A DNA stretch of 64,000 nucleotides, taken from the NCBI GenBank assembly GCA_021234155.1, contig JAJEKV010000006.1, positions 22,789,653 to 22,853,652 on the forward strand. The letters run 5' to 3'. The notes beneath the pieces were generated by a model that ran no database searches, was not told where the DNA came from, and was given only the letters and a program-made list of their open reading frames with translations. This DNA is from Isoetes taiwanensis. Taxonomy: Eukaryota > Streptophyta > Lycopodiopsida > Isoetales > Isoetaceae. Of this stretch, positions 24,986-37,192 are shown piece after piece. The position numbers and the translations under genes are program-made. Every line of letters starts with the position of its first letter. Position 1 is the stretch's first letter.

Positions 24986-25114
24986 TAATAGATCCTAATG
25001 GCTCATATTGCTTTTTATATGGTGAGATCTTGATGCGTTGATCGAGTCCAAGATCCTAAGGCTCATATTGAATGCTGTTCCTTAAAGAAAGGCTTTTAAA
25101 ATTTTTGTGTTATT

Positions 25115-25165
25115 GTAGGATTGAACCGGTCCTAACCCCCACTCTAACCACTAGACCAAGCATTA
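25115..25165 (-). other. tRNA-like or SINE-head fragment
   Basis: On the minus strand the A-box-like TAGTGGTTAGAG (25153-25142) is followed after only about 14 nt by the B-box-like GGTTCAATCC (25127-25118), preceded by TGGTC. This resembles a tRNA D-arm and T-arm with the anticodon arm deleted. It is too short for a functional tRNA and more likely a tRNA-derived SINE or pseudogene. Confidence 0.4.
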
Positions 25166-25246
25166 ATTCTATAAATAATTTATGTTTCAAATATACTTAA
25201 GGGTAATGTTGTAATTAAGATAAAATAGACTATAATATTTCAAAAT

Positions 25247-25287
25247 GTTCCAGAAAGTTCTAAAATGTTCTAGAAATTTCTAGAATG
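25247..25287. promoter_or_regulatory. Heat-shock-element-like cluster
   Basis: GTTCCAGAAAGTTCT (25247-25261) and GTTCTAGAAATTTCTAGAA (25267-25285) fit the nTTCnnGAAnnTTC heat-shock-factor pattern, three and four pentamers respectively. No gene is recognised on either side, so any function is unproven. Such motifs are known in some plant retrotransposon LTRs. Confidence 0.45.
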
Positions 25288-25366
25288 TAAGGGAGTCCAG
25301 GAGAATTAAAGGGAATATAAGGACCATGCTAAAACGGAACAATGCGATAGGACATATTAATTTTCT

Positions 25367-26640
<1,274 letters not shown>

Positions 26641-26654
26641 CGATCCTGGATAGA

Positions 26655-27720
26655 GGAGACATGCCGGTGTCCTTGGTTGGGTGTTTTTGATCGTGGTTCA
26701 ACTTGGATTCATGATGGTTGGACACACCCATGATGACATAGATGCTCTCTTTGGAAACTACTGGACTTTGATGAGAAGATCGGATGCATTGACTATTCGA
26801 GCTTATCACTGACTCTTCAGAGAGTGTAGTTCCAAATCTCCTTCACCTTACCTTGTGACTGGGGTCCCTAACCGGAAGGAATTGCGGAAAGGTTTCATCC
26901 CCCGATAAGGTGATGGTTATATGGTCATTTAGAACTTCTCCTCTTCAAGTTCTGCATGAAAGATGGATGGCCATTAATGTTCTACAAGATGAGGCCCGGG
27001 CATAGGGAGTGGCTACCTGAAAAAGGAATTAGGATGTGGAAGGAGGATGCCTATGGTTTGCCTATGATTCTGAAGGGGTCACCCAAGGTTGTGCAACAAT
27101 ATGGGAGTTTGAAAGATGTAGGTGCATTGAGAGCATCTATTGCCAAGTACATGATGCACTGGGCAGTTATCTCCAGAGCAGGCGATAACTCATGGTCCAA
27201 CACATATATGAATGAGGTAATTGACTATTGGTCCACTCTCTTGCGTGTGCTTGGGGATGTGCAGCCTGGTATGGAGATCATTCAAGATTTCTGGCCCAGC
27301 ACTAGGCAACAACCATTGGAAGAACACGAGGATGTGTTGATGGATGAACACATTGAACAAGCTCCTTACGTAGGGCCATATTCAGGTCATCCTAAGAATG
27401 CAGTCGAAATTTTTGACCCATATCAAGATGTTAAGAAAGGTATGGTCTTGCTCATCAGACCACATGATAGCTACCCACGGATGGCTTACTGGAGGACCCA
27501 ATAGGATCCTAGTCTCCCTTCATTATGAGGAGGTGTTTGTTTCTTGGGGGAAGCACCTCATATCATGCATAATCATGTATCTTGGACTTAAGAAGTAGGT
27601 GAAAGTATTCGTGCTGGAGTAAGAAGTGGAGGCCAAATCCCAATGACCCGCCACAGTATCAACATTTGAAAACAATAGACTACAGCTGGGCTGTAGAAAC
27701 AAAGCCATTGTTAGTGGTGA
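26655..27720 (+). pseudogene. DUF7869-like protein relic, copy B
   Basis: Plus-strand counterpart of the relic at 13430-14745. It starts with 'HAGVLGWVFLIVVQLGFMM' followed by VGHTHDDIDALFGNYW near 26670-26770, which is the diagnostic GHTHEDIDALFG motif. A frameshift follows, then a 182-codon frame at 26956-27504 with 'MKDGWPLMFYKMRPG', 'AYGLPMILKGSPKVV' and 'VLLIRPHDSYPR'. After another frameshift comes KKWRPNPNDPPQY and 'IDYSWAVETK' near 27620-27690. The shared spacing with copy A (KMR...EW...W...G.PMI..G.PK, then the (L/V)V(K/R)P..(S/T)YP segment) supports common ancestry. No catalytic triad can be confidently assigned and no element ends were found. Neither copy looks functional. Confidence 0.65.
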
Positions 27721-27922
27721 TCCCTAATAGTGTGGAGATCTAGCTACAAGAATTATTGGCTAAAGAGGCAACTGAAGGCAATGAGGACACTTGAACAAGT
27801 TATCCAAGTTCGATAAATCAAATACTATTCATTATGCTTATACATCCATATATCTTTGGCAGATAGTTAATGATCCACTCATCAACACCTGCTAAGTTGA
27901 TCCCATATGTATTGTGAGAGCT

Positions 27923-28059
27923 GCATTGTTGTTGTCGACTCATCATATCTATTTGTTTTCCGAAGTCCCAGTTCTTTGCAAATAGTTTGTTGTGTCTACT
28001 ATTTGCAAAGAAACTTTCGCCGAAAACAAATAGATATGATGAGTCGACAACAACAATGC
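27923..28059. repeat. Inverted repeat able to form a 137-nt hairpin
   Basis: Arm 1 (27923-27985) and arm 2 (27999-28059) are reverse complements. There are 38 outer base pairs without mismatch, an asymmetric internal bulge, a further 13 bp (TTTGCAAATAG region) and a 13-nt loop. The outer arm sequence GAGCTGCATTGTTG also recurs in the tandem units that follow. Confidence 0.85.
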
Positions 28060-28078
28060 GGTTCTCTTGACATATATG

Positions 28079-28440
28079 GTGCCACGGGCGCCACTTGCAT
28101 CGTGTGAGCTACATTGTTGCTCGAGGGCAGCTTGCCTTCTGATTGCCTGACTTGCACGGCGCCACTTGCATCGTGTGCGCTACATTGTTGCTCATGAGGC
28201 AGCATGCCTTCTGGTTGCCTGACTTGTGTTGGCCCTCACGATGCAAATGGCGCCACGATGCCACATGCATCGTGAGAGCTGCATTGTTGTTTCCAAGACC
28301 GGATGTCCATTTGTTTTCTGAGCAACAGATGAAAGGCAAATGGCGCCGCGGCACTATTTGCATCTGAAGAGCTGCATTTGTGTTTTGAAAATGAGTGAGA
28401 CTATTCGTTCTATTTGCCTGATGCGCATCCTTTGTTTTCA
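28079..28440. repeat. Decayed tandem array with GGCGCCAC / TGCATCGTG units
   Basis: Four units of about 80-90 bp start near 28079, 28158, 28248 and 28341. Each opens GGCGCC and continues with TTGCATC-GTG, then GAGCTRCATTGTTG. Segments such as GATGCAAATGGCGCCACGATG are locally palindromic. The same words recur at 62640-63560. Confidence 0.65.
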
Positions 28441-28499
28441 GCTATGTTGCGTGCAGACACAACATTTCAGCCTGAGAGGTCTATTTTACTGAATGAATG

Positions 28500-30255
28500 G
28501 GCCTGATGCATGGAGATAATAAAGGTGAGCACTTCTGCTCCTTTGGGTTCAAAGGGTGACACTAGAAGAGAGCTGTGTTTACTTACAAAGGAGATGTTCG
28601 CCAATACAAAAGGAGTTTACCAGCGGGCAATGAGGACAGCTCTCAAGGACGGGTGCGAGGACTGGCTCCACGTAGTTGTTGAGACACAGAGTACGTAAAG
28701 ATAAACATTTACTATGTGGACTGGCAGTTCTATGATCCAACAATGATGTCCGCAAGTAAATTTAATGTCAGTGGCTCTGCTAAGCGACACGGATGGGCTC
28801 CTCCCTCTTACAAGAGCTTTCAAGAGGCAGACATACAAGGCCCTGTCGAGATTTTAAGGGGACACAATATTCTTCGGAATTGAATGAATGAGTCGAAGAA
28901 TTCTCCTTATTTGGTTGTAAAGGCCTTGAACTCGCAGAACCCACGTCGCTTAAGTGGACACTGCTTGGCTTCGAGCTCAGAAGAAAACTAAGACTCGTGC
29001 TGTCAAGGAGGTTCCTGCTACTGAGAAGGACTGCAGAAAAACATCAAAAGAAAAAAGAAGGACAAGGAGGGAAGGAAAAGCAAGAAGGAAAGGAATGGAA
29101 AGAGAAACAAGAAATCTAGAAGCAAGAAGGAGAAGAAAGGAAGAAAAAGAAGAGGAGGGGAAGGAAGGTAGTGCAAGGAAGGAGTAGGAAGAAAAAGGAG
29201 AGGAGGAAAAAGAGAAAAAGAAGAGCCAGAACATAGGCATGGCACATCAGATGTTGAGGGCACTCCAATGAAACAAAGAAGACGCAAGCCCTCTACCTCC
29301 TAGTCCACAAAATTTCAGCCCTCCCCACTGAATTCCCAAGTGGGCTCTCCACGGTGAGGAGGCCAAGAGCAAAGCAGGTGGTGTTGATGATGGTGCCACC
29401 GTAGCACCGATGATGGGGTTACCTCGACACCACAAGTCCAGGGGTCTGCACCATCCCAATTAATAAAACTGTGGATAGCCCAGCACTTGTTAGAGGTGCC
29501 CCAAGGCCTCAAGGTGGAAAGGTCCGAGGAGGAAAAGAGGGCATAAATGACATTGAATAAAATTTATGACCACTGTCATCTTTTCCCTCTCGGCATTACA
29601 TACAAAGAGAATAAACGTGTTCAGTTTATACCAGGGCCCTCCAAATTTGACTTCAGGCCAAGAAATATAGAACACGTTAAGAATGCATAGAATCTTTCTA
29701 GCGGGATCCTCACCCCAGATTCACACCTCCACGACGTGATCCTGTTCAACACCATCACAAAGAAATTAGTTCCTTGGAAAATAGAGGATGATCTTATGGT
29801 GTTGCACCACTACATAGTGAATGGCAATCACTTCGTACTGGCAGCGCAGTTGGTGTGCAGAAAGTTGGGCACTGCAAAGTCCCAGTAGCTATGACATTCT
29901 ACGTATTTATATGCCTTTTTAAGTATAAATACATGACACGTCACTATGAATAATTAAGGGCACATTAATTATTCATAAGCTAAGGTTAGCTATGTTAATT
30001 ATTAATTATTCTGGCTGCAGTCCCTGTATCCCAGCATCAAGGTGTTGTCGAACGTGGAGTTGAGGAACATCACGCGAAACAAGCTAGCGGAAAAATCACC
30101 CGTGATTGCTGATGTTGACTACGATGATATTAAAGAAGCTAAGTTCGACCTCGACAATCTCATGATGAAGTGACCTCACTATCCATGCTTTTGATTTTGA
30201 TCCCATCAATGGTGTCTCCGCCATCTAATCCTATTGCTAGCACCGAGGAGCCTGA
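28500..30255 (+). other. Unrecognised coding-like region
   Basis: Several plus-strand pieces look protein-coding although I cannot name a family. These are a 62-codon frame at 28510-28698 ('LCLLTKEMFANTKGVYQRA'); 'YYVDWQFYDPTMMSASKFN' and 'GWAPPSYKSFQEADIQGPV' near 28705-28850; a Lys/Glu-rich stretch at 28954-29187 followed by 'EGTPMKQRRRKPSTS'; 'IEDDLMVLHHYIVNGNHFVL' near 29785-29840; and 'KVLSNVELRNITRNKLAEK' and 'AKFDLDNLMMK' at 30040-30170. They change frame and are separated by stops, so this is either a decayed gene or a mobile-element protein. The purine-rich part could be low-complexity by composition alone. Confidence 0.35.
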
Positions 30256-30615
30256 TACATGAAGAAAGACTTGTAAATTATGTGTACCTCAAATGTAAAA
30301 ATAATATTTTTTGTATATAAATTTATCGAGCTCATACATTGTTCATGTCTCTAAGTGTCGATGGATATGCAAATCTTCCTTGTTATAAAAATTAATCTTG
30401 TTCTTATCTCAATTTACACTTTGTCATGTTTTTAATGGTAGCCAAATAATGGCATCTCACATGCACCTAATACACACAATGGCTTCATAATAGCTCAAAA
30501 ATGGGTCACAAAAAGCAGACTAGAAAACAATTTCATTCCTAATTGGAATCAATGGAATTTCTCATTTTAATGAAATTGTTGCTTAAATCACTCTACAACC
30601 CGATCTTTAAGGTGC
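30256..30615. other. No recognisable gene
   Basis: AT-rich sequence with no domain or repeat boundary visible. Confidence 0.4.
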
Positions 30616-30619
30616 TCGA

Positions 30620-31570
30620 TAGAGAAACAAAGGCACAAGGCAAGACTTTTGTACTGTTGCTTTGTAGACTTCCAAGCCTTCGATAAGGTGTAAAGAGATA
30701 AACCGTTGCTCGACTTGAGAATTGAAGCTACCACACACTGCTGGTAGCAATTTCTCCGGTTATATGAGAAAGTGGGCGCTTGAAGATGAGATTAGGCACG
30801 ACGAGGCCATCGAAAGTGTGATATTAAAGGTCAAATAGGGACGCCCTTGTCACCCAAGATATTTGGGTTATATATAGGTGCACTAGAAGAATTTCTGAGA
30901 AATAAAGGAGGGAATGAAACATGCACCACGAGTTGGAGGAAACAGTGTACCAAACATGTTAAATGCAGACAATTTAATCATGATGATGACAATGGATAGG
31001 TAGAAGCTGGGAAAAATGATGGAGATAAAGCGTGAATCTCAAAAACAACAATAATGAGCTTTGGCAGGGCACTCAAAGAGGATAAGGGGGTTAGGTACAT
31101 GGGACAACTAGTAGAGACGACAATGAACAATGAAAGTACCGGGGATACAAGGCGAGTGTCATAGAACGTGGAAGCAAGGGCTAGAGGAGAGATGGCAAAA
31201 CAATGATAAAGCGATAATTATGGGTTCTGCGGTTAGCACGTGCAAAAAATATAATAATGGATTGAGGGACAAAAATGAAAATGTTTGGTATGACCCCTAA
31301 CTCCATCAATGCTTTATGGGGTAGAGGTGTGGGAATGTAGTACACCGCAAGCAAATGGTCAAAGATTAGAGAGGCTAATTAAACACTCCCAAACAAAAGC
31401 TCGTGAAGAAAGCCACTCCGAAGAATGATACTAGTATATGTGACAGAATAGTACCCTTTGAGGTATTGGGCCTAGAAAGAACAATTTTATACTTGAACAA
31501 GAACAACATATACTCTTCAAGATTCAATTGGTCGCAAGCGATTAAGAGTCAAAGAAAAATAGCAAAGAAA
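30620..31570 (+). mobile_element. LINE reverse transcriptase relic
   Basis: Same lineage as the copy at 19.4-21.1 kb. LYCCFVDFQAFDKV is readable at 30650-30691 and 'TPLSPKIFGLYIGALEEFL' at about 30842-30900 (consensus G-KQGCPLSPTLFGLYIDELE). A degenerate palm motif NADNLIMM lies near 30970, where one catalytic Asp is lost. A C-terminal 'LYGVEVWG' segment lies near 31310-31335, followed by 'LERTILYLNKNNIYSS' near 31475-31520. Frameshifts and stops are frequent. The zinc-knuckle end is not present, so the 3' end has been lost or is unreadable. Confidence 0.8.
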
Positions 31571-33136
31571 TAACGAAGGCGGATGGCTAGCACCTCAAAT
31601 GCAAAACCAAATTATTTCTTCATCTTCATAACATCCTTGCAAGAAAAAACAACCCTAAGTTGATGTGATTTTATCTACATACTAAAAATCATTTTGGGAC
31701 TTTGTCAAATGTAATGACACAAGATTTTAGGATTCCATGTGATAGAACTTGAGGGGATTATCAAGCTTATTGGAGTTTTGGTAGTTTTCCCAATTTTTAT
31801 TTTTCTTAGGAAGCCTAGGTTTTTTAGACGTTTCATATTTCAGGAATGAGATCCCATTGGGATGGCTCAAATGCCTAATTCTCATCATATCCCAAATTAT
31901 TCCCTTACCAATGGTCAAGATACCCATAAAAGTAGGATATAGCCATAAAGCAGGATCCATCTGCTTTATTCCTGTAGTCAATCATATAAAGTTCTGACTT
32001 TTGATTAGATGGTGGCTCTTTACTGGAAAAGGAAAAAGTTACGATTGGTGTATTTGATTTTTTTCTTTGATTTGATGGATGAGTCTGAGTGTTGTAAATA
32101 TTGGCCAGTGTCATGTTTGGACCGTGGCATATCCATGGAATATCTATAACATATCCACGATATATCAGTGTTGTGTTTGAACCACGAAAATACACAACAT
32201 TTTTTAGGGACTTTGGGTCTTTCTACTTCATTTAACATGGTTCAAACATGACAGTCGCCAATATTTTACGAGGGAGGGTGAGTGAACCAAAAAATAAATA
32301 CTTCAAATTTGTAAGGATGATAGAAAACAAAGTTGGGGAAGGAGGTCCAAAAGAAACCTTAAATAGGTCTTTCATTTTGAAAACTTGGAAGTTCACTTTA
32401 ACATAAGGCCTCCGCTGATGAAAATTAGAAACCGCAACTATTGGGATATCAAAATTCTTATATCAAGAACAACTAGCGATCCACGAAACGGGAAAAGTTC
32501 AAAAGACAGGCCAGACATTGATGATGGATGAAATTTTTACATTTACATCTGGATGAAATTTTTACATTTACATCTGCTGGAGACCACAAAAGGGCCATGG
32601 GACGATACAAATTCTTTAAGGGCATAAGCCCAAAAATAACTAGGGATGAAAACCCAACACAATATATATGAAAGAAAATAAAGAGAGCATAAAGGGGAGC
32701 TCATGCAATAACAAGAGAATAAGAATAAGAAAAGTAGACTAGCTATAGATAGTCCAAATTGTAATAAGATAGAGAATCCAAATTGTTTCACAAGAAGAGG
32801 GTAAGACAAATGGAGGCCAATGAGGGGCAATCATGTTTCCTCAAAATCTGGAATTCGGGCCTATTATGAGTTCCATATGAACAAGGACTTCATAACAAAA
32901 GCATTAGTTTCTTATGAAATGGTACAAAAAGAGACTAAAGTGAGGAACCTAGCATATTTTGTTGGCAAAAGATGACAATCGAATAGTTTGCCATCGATAA
33001 AATAGAGTTAGAATGCAAAGAATTTAATAGCAAAGAAGTTGAATTAATGGAGATGACATGAAATTGCAACCCATAAGCAAATGCATCAATTCTGAAAAAT
33101 ATTTTTCCTTTATTTCAGATTCCTTGCCTAGTATTG
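31571..33136. other. No recognisable gene; 24-bp tandem duplication at 32526-32573
   Basis: Two minus-strand open frames (31981-31727 and 32195-31905) have no recognised domain. GGATGAAATTTTTACATTTA occurs twice in tandem near 32526-32573. Nothing else is supported. Confidence 0.4.
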
Positions 33137-33246
33137 TGTGTGACTACTTTGTTGCTTTTATCCATATACAAGTCCAGTGATAATGTTGAATTGTGTGACT
33201 ACTTTGTTGCTTTTATCCATATACAAGTCCAGTGATAATGTTGAAG
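33137..33246. repeat. 55-bp tandem duplication, 54 of 55 identical
   Basis: Two adjacent copies (33137-33191 and 33192-33246) starting TGTGTGACTACTTTGTTGC. They differ only at the last base of the unit, so the duplication is recent compared with the surrounding decay. Confidence 0.95.
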
Positions 33247-33539
33247 CAAATCCAAATGAAGTTGCATTGGACCCCATCATCTTTGCTTTCGCATCAGAAG
33301 TGAAAAAACTTTCCAAAATCAAGGGAAGTTTTAGTAAGGCAAACATTAACATCATGATCAAACCGCTCTTGACATATAATATCGTAAAATTTAACACATG
33401 AAATTAAAAAAATGATACATTAACATGGACTAAAAAACTCATATTGGCAAAGTACTAATTTCATCAGTACCTTCATGAGCGTGAGACTGTTTGCACTGGT
33501 CTATTGCTTCTTGTACTGCATTATGGACACCACTAGCAG

Positions 33540-34154
33540 TACTAGAACAACTTGACAAAGTTGATAACGGTTGTGTATGCTGGAAATGGAAATTCAGAAG
33601 CGCACAATTTGGTCTCCTGAAGAATGAATGAGTTTATGGAAGAAACATTGGACCCAAACTGAAACAAGTAATGCATGCCAAGCTGCTTGCATATACTGAT
33701 CATCTGTCTTGGCGCATCAGTGCGATGATCACATGGAAAAGCTGGTGCCATTTTATGATGACAAACTAATGCATGCGGAAAATAATGACCAATCTGGTGG
33801 TCCACCACTCTGAGATCTTTCTGACCATCTGCACATAACTCAGACTTATAGCACATTTTAGACCGTGATTTAAAACCTAAAAACTTCTTGTAAGAAGTAT
33901 GTTTCTCCAATGTCATCTCCAAAGGACTGGCATGAACATTTACTAGCATCGTCATAATCCTTAGAGCATCTAGAATCTAGCACACTACTGCGGCTTCTGT
34001 AGTGGGATAACTGCGGCGAATCCCATTTACAAATTTTCAATTTAGCAAGCTGATTTGGACTGGTTTTTGGTGCCCGATGATACAAAATGGGGAGAACCCG
34101 AGTTTTCTTGGAGAACAACTTACTAGCAGAGCTAACTCTTTCCTTTGAAGACAT
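33540..34154 (-). pseudogene. Unrecognised coding-like sequence with one frameshift
   Basis: The minus strand opens with ATG at 34154 and runs 94 codons ('MSSKERVSSASKLFSKKTRV' onward) to 33870. An overlapping frame from 33955 continues another 137 codons to 33542 without a stop. Composition of both frames looks protein-like (mixed hydrophilic and hydrophobic, no low complexity), and one indel near 33950 would join them. I recognise no domain, and it may be an old retrocopy or a mobile-element ORF. Confidence 0.35.
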
Positions 34155-34517
34155 GGTGGAGCCAAAAGCTTCAACATTGCCTCAACATGAAGAAAGCAGG
34201 TCCATACCAATACAATAGTACTAAATGATGTTTATATAAAATGAAACGGTAAAGACAAACCTAATTAGTGATGCTTGATGCAGGGGCGGCTTCTGCACAT
34301 GCACGCAAATGTAGAAATTAATTATATACTCTTGAATCGATAAGCATCGACGGAAACGTAAAGAGGTAGAAAACCGCTTGAACATGCCGAGATGGGCTGT
34401 CCTCCAGAAGACTAACAACTCCCTACGCTGTCTCTATTTGCAAGACGCACATAATCATTGGGTTTATAGTAAATAAAGCTTGTATATTTATCTTCTTCTT
34501 CACGTAAATGCAACTTA

Positions 34518-34534
34518 GGGTGATTTTCCACTAC
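34518..34534. repeat. Harbinger left terminal inverted repeat
   Basis: GGGTGATTTTCCACTAC, preceded by TTA. Confidence 0.92.
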
Positions 34535-35114
34535 GTGGGTGTCTTATTTTTTAGCCAATAAAATTTTTGCACATCAGAAAAAAAAATAAGATCGTTTTTC
34601 TACTGCCGTAAATGCGACATGGCGCAACCCTGTTCCGTACGACTTTTTAGTCTTATTTTATTCCGGGGGAAATCCCCCGGAAGAGAATGCGACTCGATGC
34701 AACAACCAATAGGAGATCTTCGTGCCCGAAAACTTAGCAAGCTGAGAGCGGGACAATATCTTGCCAAAATCAGAGACATTTTTTCCCTCCATCGAAATTC
34801 TCCATTCCGTGAGCGCTTTCATCATCATCATCCGAAGCTTAAGAACAGTTAGCAATACTTCAATTTACTTTCGAGATTGTTTTTTCGGATTAGGAGACAT
34901 CATCTTGTGCTTGTTTTATAATGTGATGTTTTGTTTTATGCACGAAATTCTAAATTGAATGAACATCGATACATTGCTTCTATCATCAAATCCGAATTGC
35001 TTCTTCTAAAGAAGTCTAGAGAAGTTTGCATATATTATAATTGTAGAATTCATTATCATGTAAATTTTAGTTTTGAGTTTTAATCTTCCTTGTTGCTTGC
35101 ACTTCTTTCCGGAC

Positions 35115-36114
35115 ATGGCTGGATTTGAACCATACAATCAAATGTCTCAATCAAGTTACTCCTCTTTTTGTTCCACTATCTCAAGACATGGATGAGAATT
35201 CCACTCGACATGCCAACACCTCCCCGTTGTTCACTATCCATATCGCCCCATTACATCCCACATTATCCATACGCCGTCGCGCTCAACATTTCCCCGAAAT
35301 TTCTGAAATGCCTACTCCTCGCCAACATATTCACTTGTCCACCTCAGTGTTTCATAATGATGCACCAAACTCCTGTGGTGTTTCCCATGAACCATGTGAG
35401 AAAAAAAAGCGAGGTCAGAACCAAAAGCCGCTAAAACACCGGCCAGGAGATATTGTAAAGGGTAGGGGCACTAACCGAAGGATCATTGGGTCGTTATTAA
35501 TTCATCTTCGTGACGATGCACGAAGAGTTTCGACTAAAAGCCGGTAGACAGGTGTTGATATTTGGCACAAACCGAGTATGTGAATTGGTCCCAAGTGCCC
35601 CGACTTGGACAAGGATAGTGAAGCGTGCAGGAAGAAATGGCAAGCAAGATATAAGGAGTACAAAGCAGATAAAAAATCAAAAATAATGTGTCCGGTTCTG
35701 AAAGGAGCCGAACATGCAAGTGGTATGATCTTATAGATCGCGACATGAACCAACGAGCACATGTTGTGTGCTATGCTCACGAAGTGCAACCGATGCGCAC
35801 ACCGGATGGCGGCGAGGATCTTGATGAGATTGAAGAGATTGATGTGGTCGGGGGGGAAAAAGAAAGGCACCGGAGGATACACCAAAGGAACGCGATCAAA
35901 ACCAAGTTTAGTGGTCGGAAAATCCAGAGAGTAAAAACGCCGCAGCCAGAGGGTAGCTAAGGCCGCCAATGCCATGACGTAATTTAATAAGATGGCTCAT
36001 GAAGAGAGCTTTAAACCGGAGAAGATGAAGTGCGGCTATGAGGAGGAAAAAATCAATATGTTGAAGGAATTGTCCCGTAGTCTTACTGGACTTTTCGAAA
36101 AGCTGTCTAAGGAT
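35115..36114 (+). pseudogene. Harbinger accessory protein relic (Myb/SANT-like)
   Basis: A candidate start ATG at 35115 (MAGFEPYNQMSQ) shifts after about 17 codons into the frame open at 35125-35547, which ends in a basic 'EKKKRGQNQK' segment and 'LLIHLRDDARRV'. Shifted frames then give VCELVPK-like, 'DSEACRKKWQARYKEYKADK' (35600-35665) and 'CKWYDLIDRDMNQRAHVV' (35708-35765). This resembles the trihelix/Myb-like DNA-binding fold of Harbinger ORF1. A tail with 'MKCGYEEEKINMLKELSRS' near 36027-36085 ends just before the transposase remnant. At least four frameshifts make it non-functional. Confidence 0.65.
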
Positions 36115-36176
36115 TAATTTTTTTGTGTTAGGCATTGTGGTATTAATTGGCCCTCCATGAGTACTTGTAAGAAAAT

Positions 36177-36896
36177 ATGCAAACATTCGAGGCCAAGCAT
36201 GGCATTCCTAATGTGATTGGGGCGGTGGATGGCAAATACATTCCCATAACAGCTCCTATAGAGCATGCTCCTGATTATTACAATAGGAAAGGCTTTCACT
36301 CCATTCTTTTACAAATCATCGTTGATTCCAGGTGTCTGATATGGGATTATGATGTTGGTTGGGCAGGAAGTATGCACGATTGGGCACTATTTCAAAGAAC
36401 ATCTGCGTGCACCAAATTCACATCTGGAAAAATGGGCAACTATTGCATATTGGGTGATGCAGGTTATAATGCTAGGAATTGGTTGCTGACCCCGTATTTG
36501 AATGTAGGTCCAGTTTTTACTCCAATACAAAAGCACTGGAATTTCATTCAGTCTAGCACGAGGATGTCCGTGGAGAGGGCGTTTGGTATACTTAAAGCTC
36601 GTTTTTGTATATTATTGAAGAAAATGGAGATGCGTTTGAAGCATGTACCACTAGTTGTTTCAACGTGTCTAGTTCTACATAACTTATGCATTATTCACAA
36701 TGATGCTTTTGATGAAATTTGGATTAGGGAAGCTCAAGAGGAGTTACAAGAATATAGGGATAATGCTGCTAGAGACGCTTTACGAGAATTAGGTGTGGCT
36801 TCGATGGTGTTGCAAATGCTTGGATTCGATGTTCGTGAGGAGGTTGTTGTACTTTTCGACATCCATTGGAGGATACTGCAAGAAGGGACGCATTAG
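36177..36896 (+). CDS. Harbinger (HARBI1-like) DDE transposase, N-terminally truncated
   Basis: An uninterrupted 239-codon frame encodes most of the DDE_Tnp_4 nuclease domain. It has NVIGAVDGKYIPI (first Asp at residue 18), YCILGDAGY (second Asp near residue 97) and 'RMSVERAFGILKARF' (Glu near residue 137), so all three acidic residues are in place. Family members are usually about 350-400 residues. The roughly 100-130 N-terminal residues are missing: the sequence just upstream (WPSMSTCKKIC in another frame, 36140-36175) is the preceding family segment but is frameshifted, and beyond it lies ORF1 tail sequence. The in-frame stop TAA at 36168-36170 blocks extension. The body is remarkably free of damage compared with other elements here. 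Confidence 0.85.
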   Translation: MQTFEAKHGIPNVIGAVDGKYIPITAPIEHAPDYYNRKGFHSILLQIIVDSRCLIWDYDVGWAGSMHDWALFQRTSACTKFTSGKMGNYCILGDAGYNARNWLLTPYLNVGPVFTPIQKHWNFIQSSTRMSVERAFGILKARFCILLKKMEMRLKHVPLVVSTCLVLHNLCIIHNDAFDEIWIREAQEELQEYRDNAARDALRELGVASMVLQMLGFDVREEVVVLFDIHWRILQEGTH

Positions 36897-37175
36897 CTAG
36901 AGCTTTGTATGAAGTAAACAAATGCAGTGGAATTGCAAATATGGAGGAGGATTGATATGTAAACTACATAAAGTGTTGCTACGTTGAATTAAAATGTAAA
37001 GGAATTGTCTCATTTTACGTAGTGGAAAATGTAAACTTTTAAGACATGTCTTATATTATTGAGACGTGTCTTATTTTTTATAATGAAAAAATGATAAAAA
37101 TAAGACATGCCTTAAACATGATGTGGCATCATAAAATGGTGTCATATAATTATATGACAGTCATAAAATGTGACT

Positions 37176-37192
37176 GTAGTAGAAAATCACCC
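37176..37192. repeat. Harbinger right terminal inverted repeat
   Basis: GTAGTAGAAAATCACCC, followed by TTA. One mismatch to the left repeat. Confidence 0.92.

Noticed and set aside
25115-25165. A functional tRNA gene
   Set aside because: The A-to-B box spacing is far too short and no anticodon arm can form.
28954-29287. Lys/Glu-rich frame (plus) and its Phe/Ser/Leu-rich mirrors (minus), resembling a charged nuclear protein or membrane protein
   Set aside because: Purine-rich low-complexity DNA yields such frames by composition; I keep only a low-confidence regional note.
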